64,000 nucleotides of DNA from a bacterium (GTDB taxonomy: Bacteria > UBP14 > UBA6098 > 4484-93): assembly GCA_021158465.1 (NCBI GenBank), contig JAGGUN010000037.1, positions 1 through 64,000 of the forward strand, in the 5' to 3' direction. How positions within the stretch are numbered: the first letter of the stretch is position 1; each line of letters opens with the position of its first letter. The notes below the pieces were generated by a model. The model was given only the letters and a program-made list of their open reading frames with translations. It made no database searches and was not told the origin of the DNA. Below are positions 52,468 through 61,828 of the stretch, one piece after another. A program made the translations under genes and the position numbers.

Positions 52468-53894
52468 AGGATTCCCTTCTTTTCCAGTGTTGGCAGCAGT
52501 CCAGCTGGTGGATCGAGCCGTATGATGTAGATGATAAAGAAGAGGATGAGAGCACCTTTCCAAGCGATGTTCCAGATACCCGCTGGTTGCAAGATGAATT
52601 TCCCGGTATAGATTATTGCAAATCCGATGAAATACAGTGCGAACCTTCCCCATGGATACCTCACATAGAGGAACCGGTTCGAGACCACAAGGCTTACTAT
52701 CATATAAACGAAGTATGATGCAACGGTTGCACAGACCGCTCCTGCAAGCCCTGTTGTTGGTATCAGGATTATGTTCAGCAAAATATTGGTTATCCCTGCT
52801 GAGAGGGCAATAAGCGGCATATATTTTGTCCTATCCTTCAGATATATCCCTACTTGGAATATCATCGCCATCCCGTCCAGGATGAAAGCGAGGCTGATCG
52901 GCAGGACTATCCACTCCGCGCGGAGATACTCTTCCCCAACAAACAGATGGAACGCCTCGCTTGTGAACAGGTTGAGCACGAGCGCTCCTAACAGCCCTAA
53001 ACTGAGATATATCCTCGATATCCTCGAATACATCTCTTTTGCCTTCTCGCTTGTTCCAGCCTCATACATAAACGGTGTCCAGGCATATTGGAATGCATTC
53101 ACCACAAGGAATACGAGCGAGCCAAGCTTGTATCCGAGTGAGTATATCCCTACATCCTCAAGACCGAGGAATAGCTTTATCAGCAGTTTGTCCGACATAT
53201 TGAAGACAAATATCGCCAGCAGTGTCGGCACTATCGGTAGTCCGTAGGAAAGGATTTTGCCAATTTTCTCCCAGGAGAACTCAAACGAGAGGTACGACCT
53301 GCGCCTCGGGATAACAACCAGCGATGTTAGTAGGTTGGAAAGCAGGAACGCATACATTGTCCCTGCCACACCGAGTGAGAGGTATATCACAAACACCACA
53401 TTCAGCGCAATGTTGGTCAGCATCTTTATCCCGTTGTAGATGATAAACGCTTTGGCGTTCTTCTTTGCCATATCGACGACAAGCAAGATGGTAAGGTATG
53501 CTCCAGCAACCGTGGCAAGAGACATCAGAATGATAAGGTGTGAAAGGCTGCTGTCTCCCAAGAGCAGTGAGGCGAGCGGATCTCTTAGTATGTAGGTTGC
53601 AAGCAGAAATATCGCAGATGTTATCGTGATGAAGAAGAGTATGGATGAGAACACCTTTTTCCTTTCCGTTTCGCCGAAGTTGACGAAGAAGCGGAAGAAT
53701 GCGACATTCGTTCCAAGAAGCACCACGATCCCTGCCAAGGCAGAGTACAGGAAAAGCATATTGTATACCCCGTACTCCTGTGGAGTAAGGTAGGATGTGT
53801 AGAGCGGAATGAGAAGGAAGCCGACAACCTTGTTGAATAGGTCCCCAGCCCCGTAGATGGCTGTGCTCTTGAACAAGCTTCTTATCTTCAACAT
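52464..53894 (-). CDS. Polysaccharide flippase (MOP/Wzx family)
   Basis: 476 residues with about fourteen hydrophobic helices. The N-terminus KSTAIYGAGDLFNKVVGFLLIPLYTSYL matches O-antigen/teichoic-type flippases, and the paired PTLLAIFVFNMSDKLLIKLFLG segment is typical. It probably moves a lipid-linked sugar across the inner membrane. The ATG at 53894 is chosen; a start at 53945 adds 17 residues rich in serine without family character. It is a single-gene unit. Confidence 0.82.
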   Translation of the reverse strand: MLKIRSLFKSTAIYGAGDLFNKVVGFLLIPLYTSYLTPQEYGVYNMLFLYSALAGIVVLLGTNVAFFRFFVNFGETERKKVFSSILFFITITSAIFLLATYILRDPLASLLLGDSSLSHLIILMSLATVAGAYLTILLVVDMAKKNAKAFIIYNGIKMLTNIALNVVFVIYLSLGVAGTMYAFLLSNLLTSLVVIPRRRSYLSFEFSWEKIGKILSYGLPIVPTLLAIFVFNMSDKLLIKLFLGLEDVGIYSLGYKLGSLVFLVVNAFQYAWTPFMYEAGTSEKAKEMYSRISRIYLSLGLLGALVLNLFTSEAFHLFVGEEYLRAEWIVLPISLAFILDGMAMIFQVGIYLKDRTKYMPLIALSAGITNILLNIILIPTTGLAGAVCATVASYFVYMIVSLVVSNRFLYVRYPWGRFALYFIGFAIIYTGKFILQPAGIWNIAWKGALILFFIIYIIRLDPPAGLLPTLEKKGIL

Positions 53895-53952
53895 ATCGGA
53901 AGGACAAAAAAGGGAGTTTTTAGAAGAAGTCAACAGAGTTTTCAAAAATTGC

Positions 53953-53981
53953 TTGCTTTTTCCCCTGATTTTGGATAATTT
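53953..53981 (+). promoter_or_regulatory. Possible promoter of the glmU-mla-gcvT unit
   Basis: TTGCTT (53953-53958), 17-base spacer, TAATTT (53976-53981); GATAAT overlaps the same place at a 15-base spacing. A leader of about 25 bases includes GGAGG before the ATG at 54014. Confidence 0.4.
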
Positions 53982-54013
53982 AAGAGACCGAATTTTAGTT
54001 GGAGGAGCGGAGT

Positions 54014-55291
54014 ATGGAAAACTTCAATGTATTCATTTATGAGGACTACAAAGCGGGGAACTTTCTGCCGCTTATAGCCTCACATTTTGTTGGCGAACTT
54101 TTGGTCGGGGCAAGGACTCTCCAGAGTAGAATCCGGCACTACTTTGGTGAGTCCTGGATGACATACCTTGTCCGTGGGCATCTTGCAGATGTGGTGAAGC
54201 ACAGAACGAACTCGAATGTCAATCAGCTCAACTACGATCCGTCGCTTCCTGTGCTCCTTGTGAATTCTCGTGCTATCATAACATCGGAGGTAGCAGAGAA
54301 GATAAAGTCTCTCAGAGAGAATATGCTGCTTATGCAGGGTGAGACACCGGTTGCCCTTGTTATTGTTAAACACACGAACGATGACTGGAAACCCTTTTTT
54401 GAGGGTGGGCTGGGCGAGGAATCCGAGACCGAGCTCTTGCGACGCTATCCTATGGAGGAGGTGAGGACGGTTGTATTCGACTATATATGGGATATGGTAA
54501 CGCGCAACATTGAGGTTCTGGAGTCGGATTTTAAGGAATATCTTGCCTCTCCTCGTATAGAGGGGGAGGTGGATGAGGCGGCGGTTATTTATAACCCAGA
54601 TTTTGTCCATATCGAGAAAGGAGCGATAGTGGATGCGTTCTGCGTTCTGGATGCCCGCACCGGTCCTATCTGGATAGAAAAGGATGTTCATATCTATCCG
54701 TACAGCTACATCCAGGGTCCTTGCTATCTTGGGGAGCATTCTCTTGTCTTTCGAGGGTTTTTGAGGGAAGGATGTTCATTTGGTCCTGAATCTCGTATAG
54801 GTGGCGAGGTGGAGCAGAGTATATTCCTCGGGTATTCCAACAAGTATCACGACGGATTTGTTGGGCATTCTTATATTGGGAACTGGGTGAACCTCGGGGC
54901 TTTAACCACTACCAGTGACCTCAGGAACGATTACGGTTCGGTTAAGGTTTCGTTGAGGGGAGGTGAGAGGGTGTCCACCGGGGTTGTCAAGGTTGGCTCC
55001 TTTATCGGTGATTATGTTGCGCTGGGGATAGGAACACTTCTGAACACAGGCTCGGTTATAAACCCTGTCTGCAACTTTTACGGTGGTGGGATGCCACCTA
55101 CCTACACCCCACCTTTTATCTGGGGGAGCCTGGATGGGATGGCGGAGTACGAGATAGAAAAGGCGCTTGAGAATATAAGGCGTATTCGTGCCAGGCGAGG
55201 GAAAGAACTACCGTTTGTGGAAGAGCAGCTGCTACGTGGTCTCTTGGAATCTACGAAAGATGAGAGAGAGCTGTTCATAAGAAGCTTTTGA
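54014..55291 (+). CDS. Alternative GlmU-type sugar nucleotidyl-/acetyltransferase
   Basis: 425 residues. The N-terminus FNVFIYEDYKAGNFLPLIASHFVGELLVGARTL and the later VDAFCVLDARTGPIWIEKDVHIYP followed by left-handed beta-helix hexapeptides (GNWVNLGALTTTSDLRNDYG) match the alternative bacterial GlmU family (TIGR03991-like) typical of Bacteroidetes relatives. Expected reactions are acetylation and uridylylation of glucosamine 1-phosphate to UDP-GlcNAc for cell wall and LPS. GGAGGAGCGGAG precedes the ATG. Confidence 0.8.
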   Translation: MENFNVFIYEDYKAGNFLPLIASHFVGELLVGARTLQSRIRHYFGESWMTYLVRGHLADVVKHRTNSNVNQLNYDPSLPVLLVNSRAIITSEVAEKIKSLRENMLLMQGETPVALVIVKHTNDDWKPFFEGGLGEESETELLRRYPMEEVRTVVFDYIWDMVTRNIEVLESDFKEYLASPRIEGEVDEAAVIYNPDFVHIEKGAIVDAFCVLDARTGPIWIEKDVHIYPYSYIQGPCYLGEHSLVFRGFLREGCSFGPESRIGGEVEQSIFLGYSNKYHDGFVGHSYIGNWVNLGALTTTSDLRNDYGSVKVSLRGGERVSTGVVKVGSFIGDYVALGIGTLLNTGSVINPVCNFYGGGMPPTYTPPFIWGSLDGMAEYEIEKALENIRRIRARRGKELPFVEEQLLRGLLESTKDERELFIRSF

Positions 55292-56061
55292 TGACAGGTA
55301 TAGAGCGAAAGATAGAAAAACCACTCATACTGCTTGCCGAGTATTTTGAGCTCAGTGTAAAGGCTTTCTGCAGGCTATTTGTTGCACCGACCTATACAGA
55401 AGAGGTCCTCTCCAATATGATGGAGATAGGTGTCCGCTCCATTGTCATAGTGCTTTTGACCTCATTTTTCACCGGAATGGTGCTTGCCCTTCAGACTGGC
55501 AGAGAGCTTGCCGTGTATGGAGCCAAGATGTATGTTGGCACTGTGGTTGCCGTTGCTATGCTGAGAGAACTTGGTCCTGTCCTCACGGCTTTGGTTATAG
55601 CAGGCAGGGTTGGAGCTGGCATTACTGCGGAGATAGGCTCGATGAATGTGACCGAGCAGATAGACGCTATGCGAGCGATGGCTACCGACCCCGTGAAGAG
55701 ACTTGTCTCCACTAGGATGCTTGCTGGATTTATAGTTATTCCTGCGCTTGCTGTGTTCTCGGTCTTTTCTGGTATATTTGGCGGGCTGTTCGTGGCAATA
55801 TCCTCTTTGGGGGTTACAGCTCCGTTCTATTGGAAGACTGTTAGGGTTGCCCTTACCTTGAATGACATCCTGGCGGGGCTCGTAAAGCCGTTTGTTTTCG
55901 GTGTAATCATCATAACCGTTGCCTGTTTCCTCGGATTGAATACCACGGGCGGCACGGAGGGTGTCGGTAGAGCGACGAGAGCATCGGTGGTGGTATCCTC
56001 TATTTTGGTTATCGTGGGAGACTTCTTCGTGACTAAGCTACTGTTTATAATTCTGGGGTAG
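55291..56061 (+). CDS. mlaE: MlaE-type lipid ABC permease
   Basis: 256 residues, the permease of a Mla/MCE phospholipid transporter. LRELGPVLTALVIAGRVGAGITAEIGSMNVTEQIDAMRAM is the defining MlaE sequence. It acts in the inner membrane with MlaF and MlaD to move lipids to or from the outer membrane. The ATG overlaps the glmU-like stop by one base and mlaF starts 4 bases after its end. Confidence 0.93.
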   Translation: MTGIERKIEKPLILLAEYFELSVKAFCRLFVAPTYTEEVLSNMMEIGVRSIVIVLLTSFFTGMVLALQTGRELAVYGAKMYVGTVVAVAMLRELGPVLTALVIAGRVGAGITAEIGSMNVTEQIDAMRAMATDPVKRLVSTRMLAGFIVIPALAVFSVFSGIFGGLFVAISSLGVTAPFYWKTVRVALTLNDILAGLVKPFVFGVIIITVACFLGLNTTGGTEGVGRATRASVVVSSILVIVGDFFVTKLLFIILG

Positions 56062-56065
56062 AGGC

Positions 56066-56803
56066 ATGATAAGGCTGGTGGATCTGTATAAGTCTTTTGG
56101 TTCTTTACAGGTGTTGAAGGGGTTATCCCTTGAGGTAAAGAGGGGTGAGACGATGGTGGTTCTGGGGAGAAGTGGCTGTGGTAAGTCTGTTCTGCTTAAG
56201 GTTATTCTCAGGCTCTTGCCGTTGGATTCTGGTGAGGTATGGTTTGGTGATTTGAACACCTCGGATTTCACCGATTTCCAGATGGTTCCGGTAAGGAGAC
56301 AGATAGGGATGTTGTTTCAGGGTTCTGCCCTTTTCGATTCGATGACCGTTTTCGACAATGTTGCGTATCCACTTGTCGAACATACAGATCTTCCCGATGA
56401 TGAGATTGAGGAGCGTGTGCACCGGATGCTCGAGTTTGTGGAGATGGACGGCACTGAGAACAAGATGCCTGGGGAACTTTCTGGTGGAATGAGGAAGAGG
56501 ATTGCGCTTGCGAGGGCGCTTGTTGCTAACCCAGATTATGTATTCTTTGATGAGCCAACCACCGGTATCGACCCGATAACTGCATCACGGATAAATGAAC
56601 TCATTGTGAAGACTCAGCAAGAGTACAATGTTACATCCATCGTGGTAACACACGACATAGCCAGTGCTCTTTTCGTTGGAGACCGTTTTTCGTTCATCTA
56701 CGACGGGAAGATAATATTTGTCGGCGACAGGTCAGAGTTTCTCGCATGTGACATTCCGGCTGTGAAAAAGTTCAGGGAGAATGGACTATGGACCAAAAGG
56801 TGA
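56066..56803 (+). CDS. mlaF: MlaF-type lipid ABC ATPase
   Basis: 245 residues. Walker A GRSGCGKSV with valine in place of the usual T/S, signature LSGGMRKRIALARAL (the MKR/RKR form seen in MlaF), and Walker B YVFFDEPTTGIDP. It powers MlaE. It overlaps mlaD by 16 bases. MlaB, MlaC and MlaA are not found nearby. Confidence 0.93.
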   Translation: MIRLVDLYKSFGSLQVLKGLSLEVKRGETMVVLGRSGCGKSVLLKVILRLLPLDSGEVWFGDLNTSDFTDFQMVPVRRQIGMLFQGSALFDSMTVFDNVAYPLVEHTDLPDDEIEERVHRMLEFVEMDGTENKMPGELSGGMRKRIALARALVANPDYVFFDEPTTGIDPITASRINELIVKTQQEYNVTSIVVTHDIASALFVGDRFSFIYDGKIIFVGDRSEFLACDIPAVKKFRENGLWTKR

Positions 56804-57756
56804 GAAAAAGGGAAAGGGTTAAGGCGAGTGTGGGGGCGTTTATTGTAATCGCCCTTGTTCTGGCGGCATTTGGGCTCATCGTCATCGGGACAGAGGAAGG
56901 ATTTTTGAAGAGCAAGTACACATTGAAGATGTATGTCAACACGGCGAGCGGGCTCCAGTCGGGTTCACCCGTGTGGCTCGCAGGGTATCGTGTTGGGACA
57001 GTAAGCAATGTTAGCTTCTCGCCCGATATCTCCAGCAGACAGGTGCAGGTAACATTGAAGATAAGCTCACTTTACAAGAAGTGGATCCGCAAAGACTCGG
57101 TCGCAAGAATCGGAACACTTGGGCTTCTCGGAGATAAGTATGTTGGCATTACACTCGGCTCACCAGAGTATCCTGTCCTCTCCGATGGGGATGTAATACG
57201 GAGCGAGAATCCGCTTGACTTTGAACAGATGGTAGCCCATGGTGCCGATGCATTCAACGACCTGAAGGTCGCTGCAGGTAACCTCAAGGATTTATCTGTT
57301 AAACTCAACAAGGGTGAGGGGACGCTCGGCAAACTCATCAATGACCCGGAGATGTATTATCTTTTGACTGACCTCTCCAAGAATATAAAGTATCTGGCAA
57401 AGAGCATAAGGGAAAGCGAGGGAACATTTGGGCTTTTGGTGAAGGATACAACCTTGTATTGGTCCTTAGTTAATGCAACCGAGTCTGCCAACGCAGTTAT
57501 GGATTCTATATCCGAAGGAGAAGGTTCTACGTGGGCTCTCCTCCGAGACCCAGAACTCTACCAGAACCTGCTCGAGGCGTCAGAATCCCTGAACGACATC
57601 CTTGAATATCTGAAGATGCCACAAGGAACAGCAGGAGCACTCATAAACGACCCCGCACTCTATAACAATATCGAGGAGACCGTGAAAAATCTCAATGAAC
57701 TTATCGAGGATATAAAGAATAACCCGCGGAAATACATCAGGATAAAACTCTTTTAA
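56788..57756 (+). CDS. mlaD: MlaD-type MCE lipid-binding protein with 34-residue repeats
   Basis: 322 residues. One N-terminal helix (about 13-34), an MCE beta-barrel domain (about 43-125, with GLQSGSPVWLAGYRVGTV), then a helical tail from about 165. The tail holds four copies of a 34-residue unit beginning G-[TS] at residues 178, 212, 246 and 280. MCE proteins form a periplasmic lipid tunnel, and helical tails extend it. The mlaE-F-D set is complete for a basic importer/exporter. Confidence 0.9.
   Translation: MDQKVRKRERVKASVGAFIVIALVLAAFGLIVIGTEEGFLKSKYTLKMYVNTASGLQSGSPVWLAGYRVGTVSNVSFSPDISSRQVQVTLKISSLYKKWIRKDSVARIGTLGLLGDKYVGITLGSPEYPVLSDGDVIRSENPLDFEQMVAHGADAFNDLKVAAGNLKDLSVKLNKGEGTLGKLINDPEMYYLLTDLSKNIKYLAKSIRESEGTFGLLVKDTTLYWSLVNATESANAVMDSISEGEGSTWALLRDPELYQNLLEASESLNDILEYLKMPQGTAGALINDPALYNNIEETVKNLNELIEDIKNNPRKYIRIKLF
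57319..57726 (+). repeat. Four tandem 102-bp coding repeats in mlaD
   Basis: Residues 178-313 of MlaD consist of four units of exactly 34 residues. Each starts G-[TS]-x-[GW]-x-L, continues with [LIV]-x-D-x-x-[LM]-Y and ends in a leucine- and glutamate-rich helix. Examples are GTLGKLINDPEMY, GTFGLLVKDTTLY, GSTWALLRDPELY and GTAGALINDPALY. The DNA copies are diverged, so this is an old protein-level repeat. Confidence 0.85.
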
Positions 57757-57765
57757 GGGGGTACA

Positions 57766-58866
57766 ATGGGAGCTAAAAGGACGCCTTTTTACTACAAGCA
57801 TCTGGAGAAGAGGGCACATATGGTGAATTTTGCCGGCTTCGAGATGCCGCTTTTTTACAAAGGGATTGTCCCGGAGCATCTTGCAGTTCGGGCATCTGTT
57901 GGTATGTTTGACCTCTCTCATATGGGTGAGTTCATTGTTCGTGGGGATGGTGCTTTAGATTTTGTTCAGCGGATGACGACAAACGATGTTAAGGCTCTTT
58001 CTGTGCATCAGGTTCAGTATTCTGCTATGTGCTATGATGACGGCGGCATCGTTGATGACCTGCTTGTTTATCGCCTACCCGATGGTGTCTATATGTTGGT
58101 GGTGAACGCCTCCAATATAGAGAAGGATTTCGAGTGGCTGCGTTCGCATCTTCCTCCTTTTGGTGTTGTTCTTGAGAATGTGTCGGATAAGACAGGTCTT
58201 CTTGCTATCCAGGGTCCGAAGGCTGAGGCTGTTCTGGAGAAGTTGACCGATTATCCGCTGGATACCCTTGCATACTATCATTCTGCAGAGGCTGAGGTAG
58301 CTGGCAGGAAGATACTTTTCTCCCGAACAGGATATACTGGCGAGGATGGCTTTGAGCTATACCTTCCGCCTGATGTTTGTGAACATATGTGGGATGCCGT
58401 TGAGGAGGCGGGAGAGGAGTTCGATATAAAACCTGTTGGTCTTGGAGCGAGGGATTCCCTTCGACTCGAGATGAGGTATTGCCTTTATGGTAACGACATA
58501 GACAAGACCACGAACCCGATAGAGGCGGGGCTTGGTTGGATTGTGAAGATTAACAAAGGGGATTTTGTTGGCAGGGACGCCATAGTAAAGATAAAGGAGG
58601 AGGGAGCCAAGAGGAAACTTACCTCGTTTGTTCTAAGGGATAGGGCGTTCCCACGCCAGCACTATGCGATAAAGAAGAACGGAAAGAAGATAGGGGAGGT
58701 GACCAGTGGAGTGTTCTCTCCTTCCCTTGAGAAGGGGATAGCTCTCGGTTACATCCCGAGGAAGTATGCGAAGATAGGTGAGACGGCGTATATCGAGATA
58801 AGGGGAAGAGACTATCTTGCCGAGATTATTAAACCACCGTTTTGGAAGAAAGGCTCCCATAGATGA
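57766..58866 (+). CDS. gcvT: Aminomethyltransferase (glycine cleavage T protein)
   Basis: 366 residues. FAGFEMPLFYKGI, GMFDLSHMGEF, QGPKAEAVL, FSRTGYTGEDGFELY and GLGARDSLRLE are the invariant GcvT segments, and the C-terminal beta domain ends with GYIPRKYAKIGE. It transfers the methylamine carbon to tetrahydrofolate in glycine cleavage. The other gcv genes are not in the window. AAGGGGG precedes the ATG 9 bases after mlaD. Confidence 0.94.
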   Translation: MGAKRTPFYYKHLEKRAHMVNFAGFEMPLFYKGIVPEHLAVRASVGMFDLSHMGEFIVRGDGALDFVQRMTTNDVKALSVHQVQYSAMCYDDGGIVDDLLVYRLPDGVYMLVVNASNIEKDFEWLRSHLPPFGVVLENVSDKTGLLAIQGPKAEAVLEKLTDYPLDTLAYYHSAEAEVAGRKILFSRTGYTGEDGFELYLPPDVCEHMWDAVEEAGEEFDIKPVGLGARDSLRLEMRYCLYGNDIDKTTNPIEAGLGWIVKINKGDFVGRDAIVKIKEEGAKRKLTSFVLRDRAFPRQHYAIKKNGKKIGEVTSGVFSPSLEKGIALGYIPRKYAKIGETAYIEIRGRDYLAEIIKPPFWKKGSHR

Positions 58867-58881
58867 ATGGATGAAAAGTTG

Positions 58882-58909
58882 TTGCAGGATATGAAAATTG
58901 TTATATATT
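58882..58909 (+). promoter_or_regulatory. Predicted promoter of the rpmE-pyrF-lepB-hemW unit
   Basis: TTGCAG (58882-58887), 16-base spacer, TATATT (58904-58909), then a leader of about 27 bases with AAGGAGGTTAG before the ATG at 58943. Confidence 0.5.
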
Positions 58910-58942
58910 AGAACCCCTAAGCCTGAAGGAGGTTAGGATAGA

Positions 58943-59143
58943 ATGAAGAAAGGGATACATCCAAAGTATTATGAGGCGACTGTTACCTGCGCCTGTGGGA
59001 ACAGCTGGAAGGTTGGCTCGACGAAGAAGGAGATCCATGTTGAGGTTTGCTACAAGTGTCATCCGTTCTTCACTGGTCAGCAGAAGATAATCGATACAGG
59101 TGGCAGGGTGGAGCGTTTCAAGAAGAAATACGGACTGAAGTAA
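58943..59143 (+). CDS. rpmE: 50S ribosomal protein L31, zinc-binding type
   Basis: 66 residues. [20 protein letters not shown] and the later [12 protein letters not shown] give the four cysteines of the zinc-containing C+ form of L31. The remainder ([12 protein letters not shown]) is standard. It has a strong AAGGAGG site, and its stop overlaps the pyrF ATG (TAATG). Confidence 0.96.
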   Translation: MKKGIHPKYYEATVTCACGNSWKVGSTKKEIHVEVCYKCHPFFTGQQKIIDTGGRVERFKKKYGLK

Positions 59144-59982
59144 TGGCAACTGGTAGGAACTGTTTTTTTGACAAGCTCAAGGAGCTCAGAGAGAAGGGGA
59201 TGTCTCCTCTTGTTGTTGGTATAGACCCGAGGCTTGACAGGATGCCAGAAGCTTTTCTGCGCACCTCGGACCCACTGTATTACTTCTCGAAGGCGGTTGT
59301 TGATGGGACCGCTGGTCTTCTTCCAGGATACAAGATAAATATCGCTTTCTTTGGACAGCTCGGTTATGATGGGTTTGCTTCTCTGAAACGGGTGCTCGAT
59401 TATATTCCGAACGATATGTATGTGATACTCGATGCCAAGTGTGGGGACATCGGCTCGACGAGCTGCGCCTATGCGAAGGCAATATTTGACTACTTCGGTG
59501 CTGATGCTACCACGGTCAATCCATATCTCGGTGAGGATGCGCTTGTTCCGTTCTTCGAGTATCGAGATAAGGGGGTATTTGTTCTCTGTCTCACCTCCAA
59601 TCCTGGTGCATCGGATTTCCAATACCTTTCCGTGGATGGGGTTCCTCTTTATCTTGAGGTAGCACGGAAGGTTTCTTCCTGGAACGAGAAGTATGGCAAT
59701 ATTGGGCTTGTTGTTGGTGCGACTTATCCGGATGAGTTGTCCACTCTTCGTGAGGAGGTTCCGGAGCTTGTTTTTCTGACCCCTGGTATCGGAGCTCAAG
59801 GTGGCGACCTGGAGGCTGCGATTCGGTATGGGATAACGAAGAGTGGTATCTTGCCGGTTATCCCTGTTTCTCGTGCGATAATCTATCCTGAGGGGGAGGC
59901 AAAATACAGTGAGCTCGTTCGAGAGCGAACCCTGTTTTATATCGAAAAGATAGATGAACAGATCGCACTTCTGGATACCTGA
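59143..59982 (+). CDS. pyrF: Orotidine 5'-phosphate decarboxylase
   Basis: 279 residues. It belongs to the longer subfamily 2 of PyrF (about 270-280 residues): VVGIDPRLDRMP, KINIAFFGQLG, catalytic LDAKCGDIGST with K99, and TPGIGAQGGD followed by PVSRAIIY. It makes UMP in the cytoplasm. The ATG at 59143 overlaps the rpmE stop. A long open frame on the opposite strand here is a shadow. Confidence 0.93.
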   Translation: MATGRNCFFDKLKELREKGMSPLVVGIDPRLDRMPEAFLRTSDPLYYFSKAVVDGTAGLLPGYKINIAFFGQLGYDGFASLKRVLDYIPNDMYVILDAKCGDIGSTSCAYAKAIFDYFGADATTVNPYLGEDALVPFFEYRDKGVFVLCLTSNPGASDFQYLSVDGVPLYLEVARKVSSWNEKYGNIGLVVGATYPDELSTLREEVPELVFLTPGIGAQGGDLEAAIRYGITKSGILPVIPVSRAIIYPEGEAKYSELVRERTLFYIEKIDEQIALLDT

Positions 59983-60656
59983 TGGCAAGGAAGAGAAAGA
60001 AGAGAAAGAAGGAAAAGAGTAAGTTACGTGAGTGGGTAGAGACGATAGTCTCCGCGCTTATTATTGCCCTTATCCTCCGTACATTCGTTGTGCAGGCGTA
60101 TAGGATACCCACTGGTTCTATGGAGGATACATTGCTCATAGGGGATTTCCTTCTGGGGGAGAAGATAACATATCGTTTTCGTGACCCACGCCCTGGGGAG
60201 GTGGTGATATTCAAGTATCCGTTGAACCCGAGGAAGGATTATGTGAAGAGGTGTGTTGCTGTTGGTGGACAGACAGTTTTTGTCCGGGATAAGGTGCTTT
60301 TTGTCGATGGTGTTCCGTTTCCTGATCCACCGGGTGTAAAGTATATCGACCCGGAGATCCTTCCTTCTTCTGTTTCCAATAGGGATAACTTTGGTCCCTA
60401 TACGGTTCCGGCTGGGTATTTCTTTATGATGGGAGACAACAGGGACAACAGTGCTGATTCCCGCTTCTGGGGACCGTTGGCTGAGAAGTTTATCCGCGCT
60501 AAGCCACTTATAATCTATTTCTCCTGGAGCCCTGACCCGAACGCTCCAGACCTCAATCCACCTTACATTATAGATCTCATCAGGCTCTTCTTCTATGACC
60601 TGTTTCACTTCCCAGTGAGGGTTCGCTGGAAGAGGATTGGTCGGCTCATCAGGTAG
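59982..60656 (+). CDS. lepB: Signal peptidase I
   Basis: 224 residues. A very basic N-terminus (RKRKKRKKEKSK), one helix (about 20-36), then box B IPTGSMEDTL with nucleophile S46, box D YVKRCVAVGG with general base K89, and box E GDNRDNSADSRFWGPL. It removes signal peptides on the periplasmic side. The ATG overlaps the pyrF stop by one base. Confidence 0.95.
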   Translation: MARKRKKRKKEKSKLREWVETIVSALIIALILRTFVVQAYRIPTGSMEDTLLIGDFLLGEKITYRFRDPRPGEVVIFKYPLNPRKDYVKRCVAVGGQTVFVRDKVLFVDGVPFPDPPGVKYIDPEILPSSVSNRDNFGPYTVPAGYFFMMGDNRDNSADSRFWGPLAEKFIRAKPLIIYFSWSPDPNAPDLNPPYIIDLIRLFFYDLFHFPVRVRWKRIGRLIR

Positions 60657-60657
60657 T

Positions 60658-61764
60658 ATGCCGCTTGGGGTCTACATCCATATCCCGTTCTGCCTGAAGA
60701 GGTGTCCATACTGCTCATTCTTCTCCGTGGTGAGTACAGATAAGACCGTTTTTACTCGCTATTATGATGCTCTCATCCGTGAGATAGAGCGCTTTCCGAG
60801 CCCTGTTGAGGTTGATACAATCTACTTCGGTGGTGGGACACCTTCTATCTTTCCCGTTGAGTTTCTCTCGAACATACTTACTGCCGTTTCATCTCATCTC
60901 AAGGTTCTTCCTGGGGCTGAGATAACACTTGAAGCCAACCCACATACCCTTGATAAGCAGTCGCTTAGGTTGCTTCTTTCTTCTGGCTTCAACAGGATAA
61001 GCATCGGAGCTCAGTCCTTTTCTGACCGGGTTCTTTCCATCCTTGGCAGGTTGCATTCTGCTGATGAGGCGGAGGAGAGCTTCTTTATGGCAAGGGAAGC
61101 AGGTTTTGACAACATCTCGCTCGATATAATCTACGGGATACAAACACAGACAACGGATGAGCTTCTCCTGACGCTGGATAAGGTTATTTCCCTCTCGCCT
61201 GAGCATATATCGACATACGCATTGACGCTTGAAGAAGGTTGTGTGAACGGTCTCTGCGTTGCCCCTCCGGAGGAGAGCAGAAGGATGTATCACCGGATAG
61301 TTCGGAGCCTCGGGGATGTAGGATATTCTCACTATGAGGTATCGAACTTTGCGAGGGAGGGGTTCTTCTCGAGACATAACCTCAAATACTGGAGCCAGGA
61401 GGAGTATATCGGTTTTGGTGCCTCGGCGAGCTCACATCTCTCTGGTAAGCGTTGGAAGAACCCAGCCGACATCGAAAGCTACATTGCTGGATGCCCACCA
61501 GTTGTGGATACCCTCTCAAAGGAGAAGATGAAGGATGAGTTTTTTCTGCTGCGCTTGAGGAAAACAGACGGCTTTTCAGCGAACGAGTTTGAGCAGTTTT
61601 TCAGGGAAGATATAGCGGATTTCCTTGCAATTCCAAGGATACAGGAACTTGTTGATTCTGGATATCTTGCCTTCGAGGGTGGGAGGCTGTTCATCCCAGC
61701 TGAGCATCTGTTCGTCTCTGACGAGATAATCGTCGAGGTTATGTCCTCTTTTTCCTTGACTTAA
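60658..61764 (+). CDS. hemW: HemW-like radical SAM protein
   Basis: 368 residues from the ATG at 60658. VYIHIPFCLKRCPYCSFFS holds the CxxxCxxC cluster motif of the HemN/HemW family, followed by YFGGGTPS, ANPHTL, GFNRISIGAQSF and a C-terminal HemN-like domain. HemW proteins are heme chaperones; the group is often misnamed coproporphyrinogen III oxidase. An in-frame extension to 60637 would overlap lepB. Confidence 0.87.
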   Translation: MPLGVYIHIPFCLKRCPYCSFFSVVSTDKTVFTRYYDALIREIERFPSPVEVDTIYFGGGTPSIFPVEFLSNILTAVSSHLKVLPGAEITLEANPHTLDKQSLRLLLSSGFNRISIGAQSFSDRVLSILGRLHSADEAEESFFMAREAGFDNISLDIIYGIQTQTTDELLLTLDKVISLSPEHISTYALTLEEGCVNGLCVAPPEESRRMYHRIVRSLGDVGYSHYEVSNFAREGFFSRHNLKYWSQEEYIGFGASASSHLSGKRWKNPADIESYIAGCPPVVDTLSKEKMKDEFFLLRLRKTDGFSANEFEQFFREDIADFLAIPRIQELVDSGYLAFEGGRLFIPAEHLFVSDEIIVEVMSSFSLT

Positions 61765-61784
61765 GCGCCGTTAGGGGATATAAT
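61756..61784 (+). promoter_or_regulatory. Strong predicted sigma-70-type promoter
   Basis: TTGACT (61756-61761), exactly 17 bases, TATAAT (61779-61784). The -35 box overlaps the hemW stop codon. A leader of about 38 bases carries AGGGAGCAGG before the ATG at 61829, so this is a leadered unit. Confidence 0.75.
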
Positions 61785-61828
61785 ATTATTTTAAGGCTTA
61801 CATGTTATATGTAAAAAGGGAGCAGGAT

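Noticed and set aside
53895-53933. Leaderless promoter for the flippase gene (minus-strand TTGACT at 53928-53933)
   Set aside because: The -35 to ATG distance is 33 bases rather than 28-30 and no TANNNT box lies at the right place.
59077-59988. 303-residue open frame on the minus strand
   Set aside because: It is antisense to pyrF, whose conserved motifs span the whole stretch; the frame has no family pattern or ribosome site.
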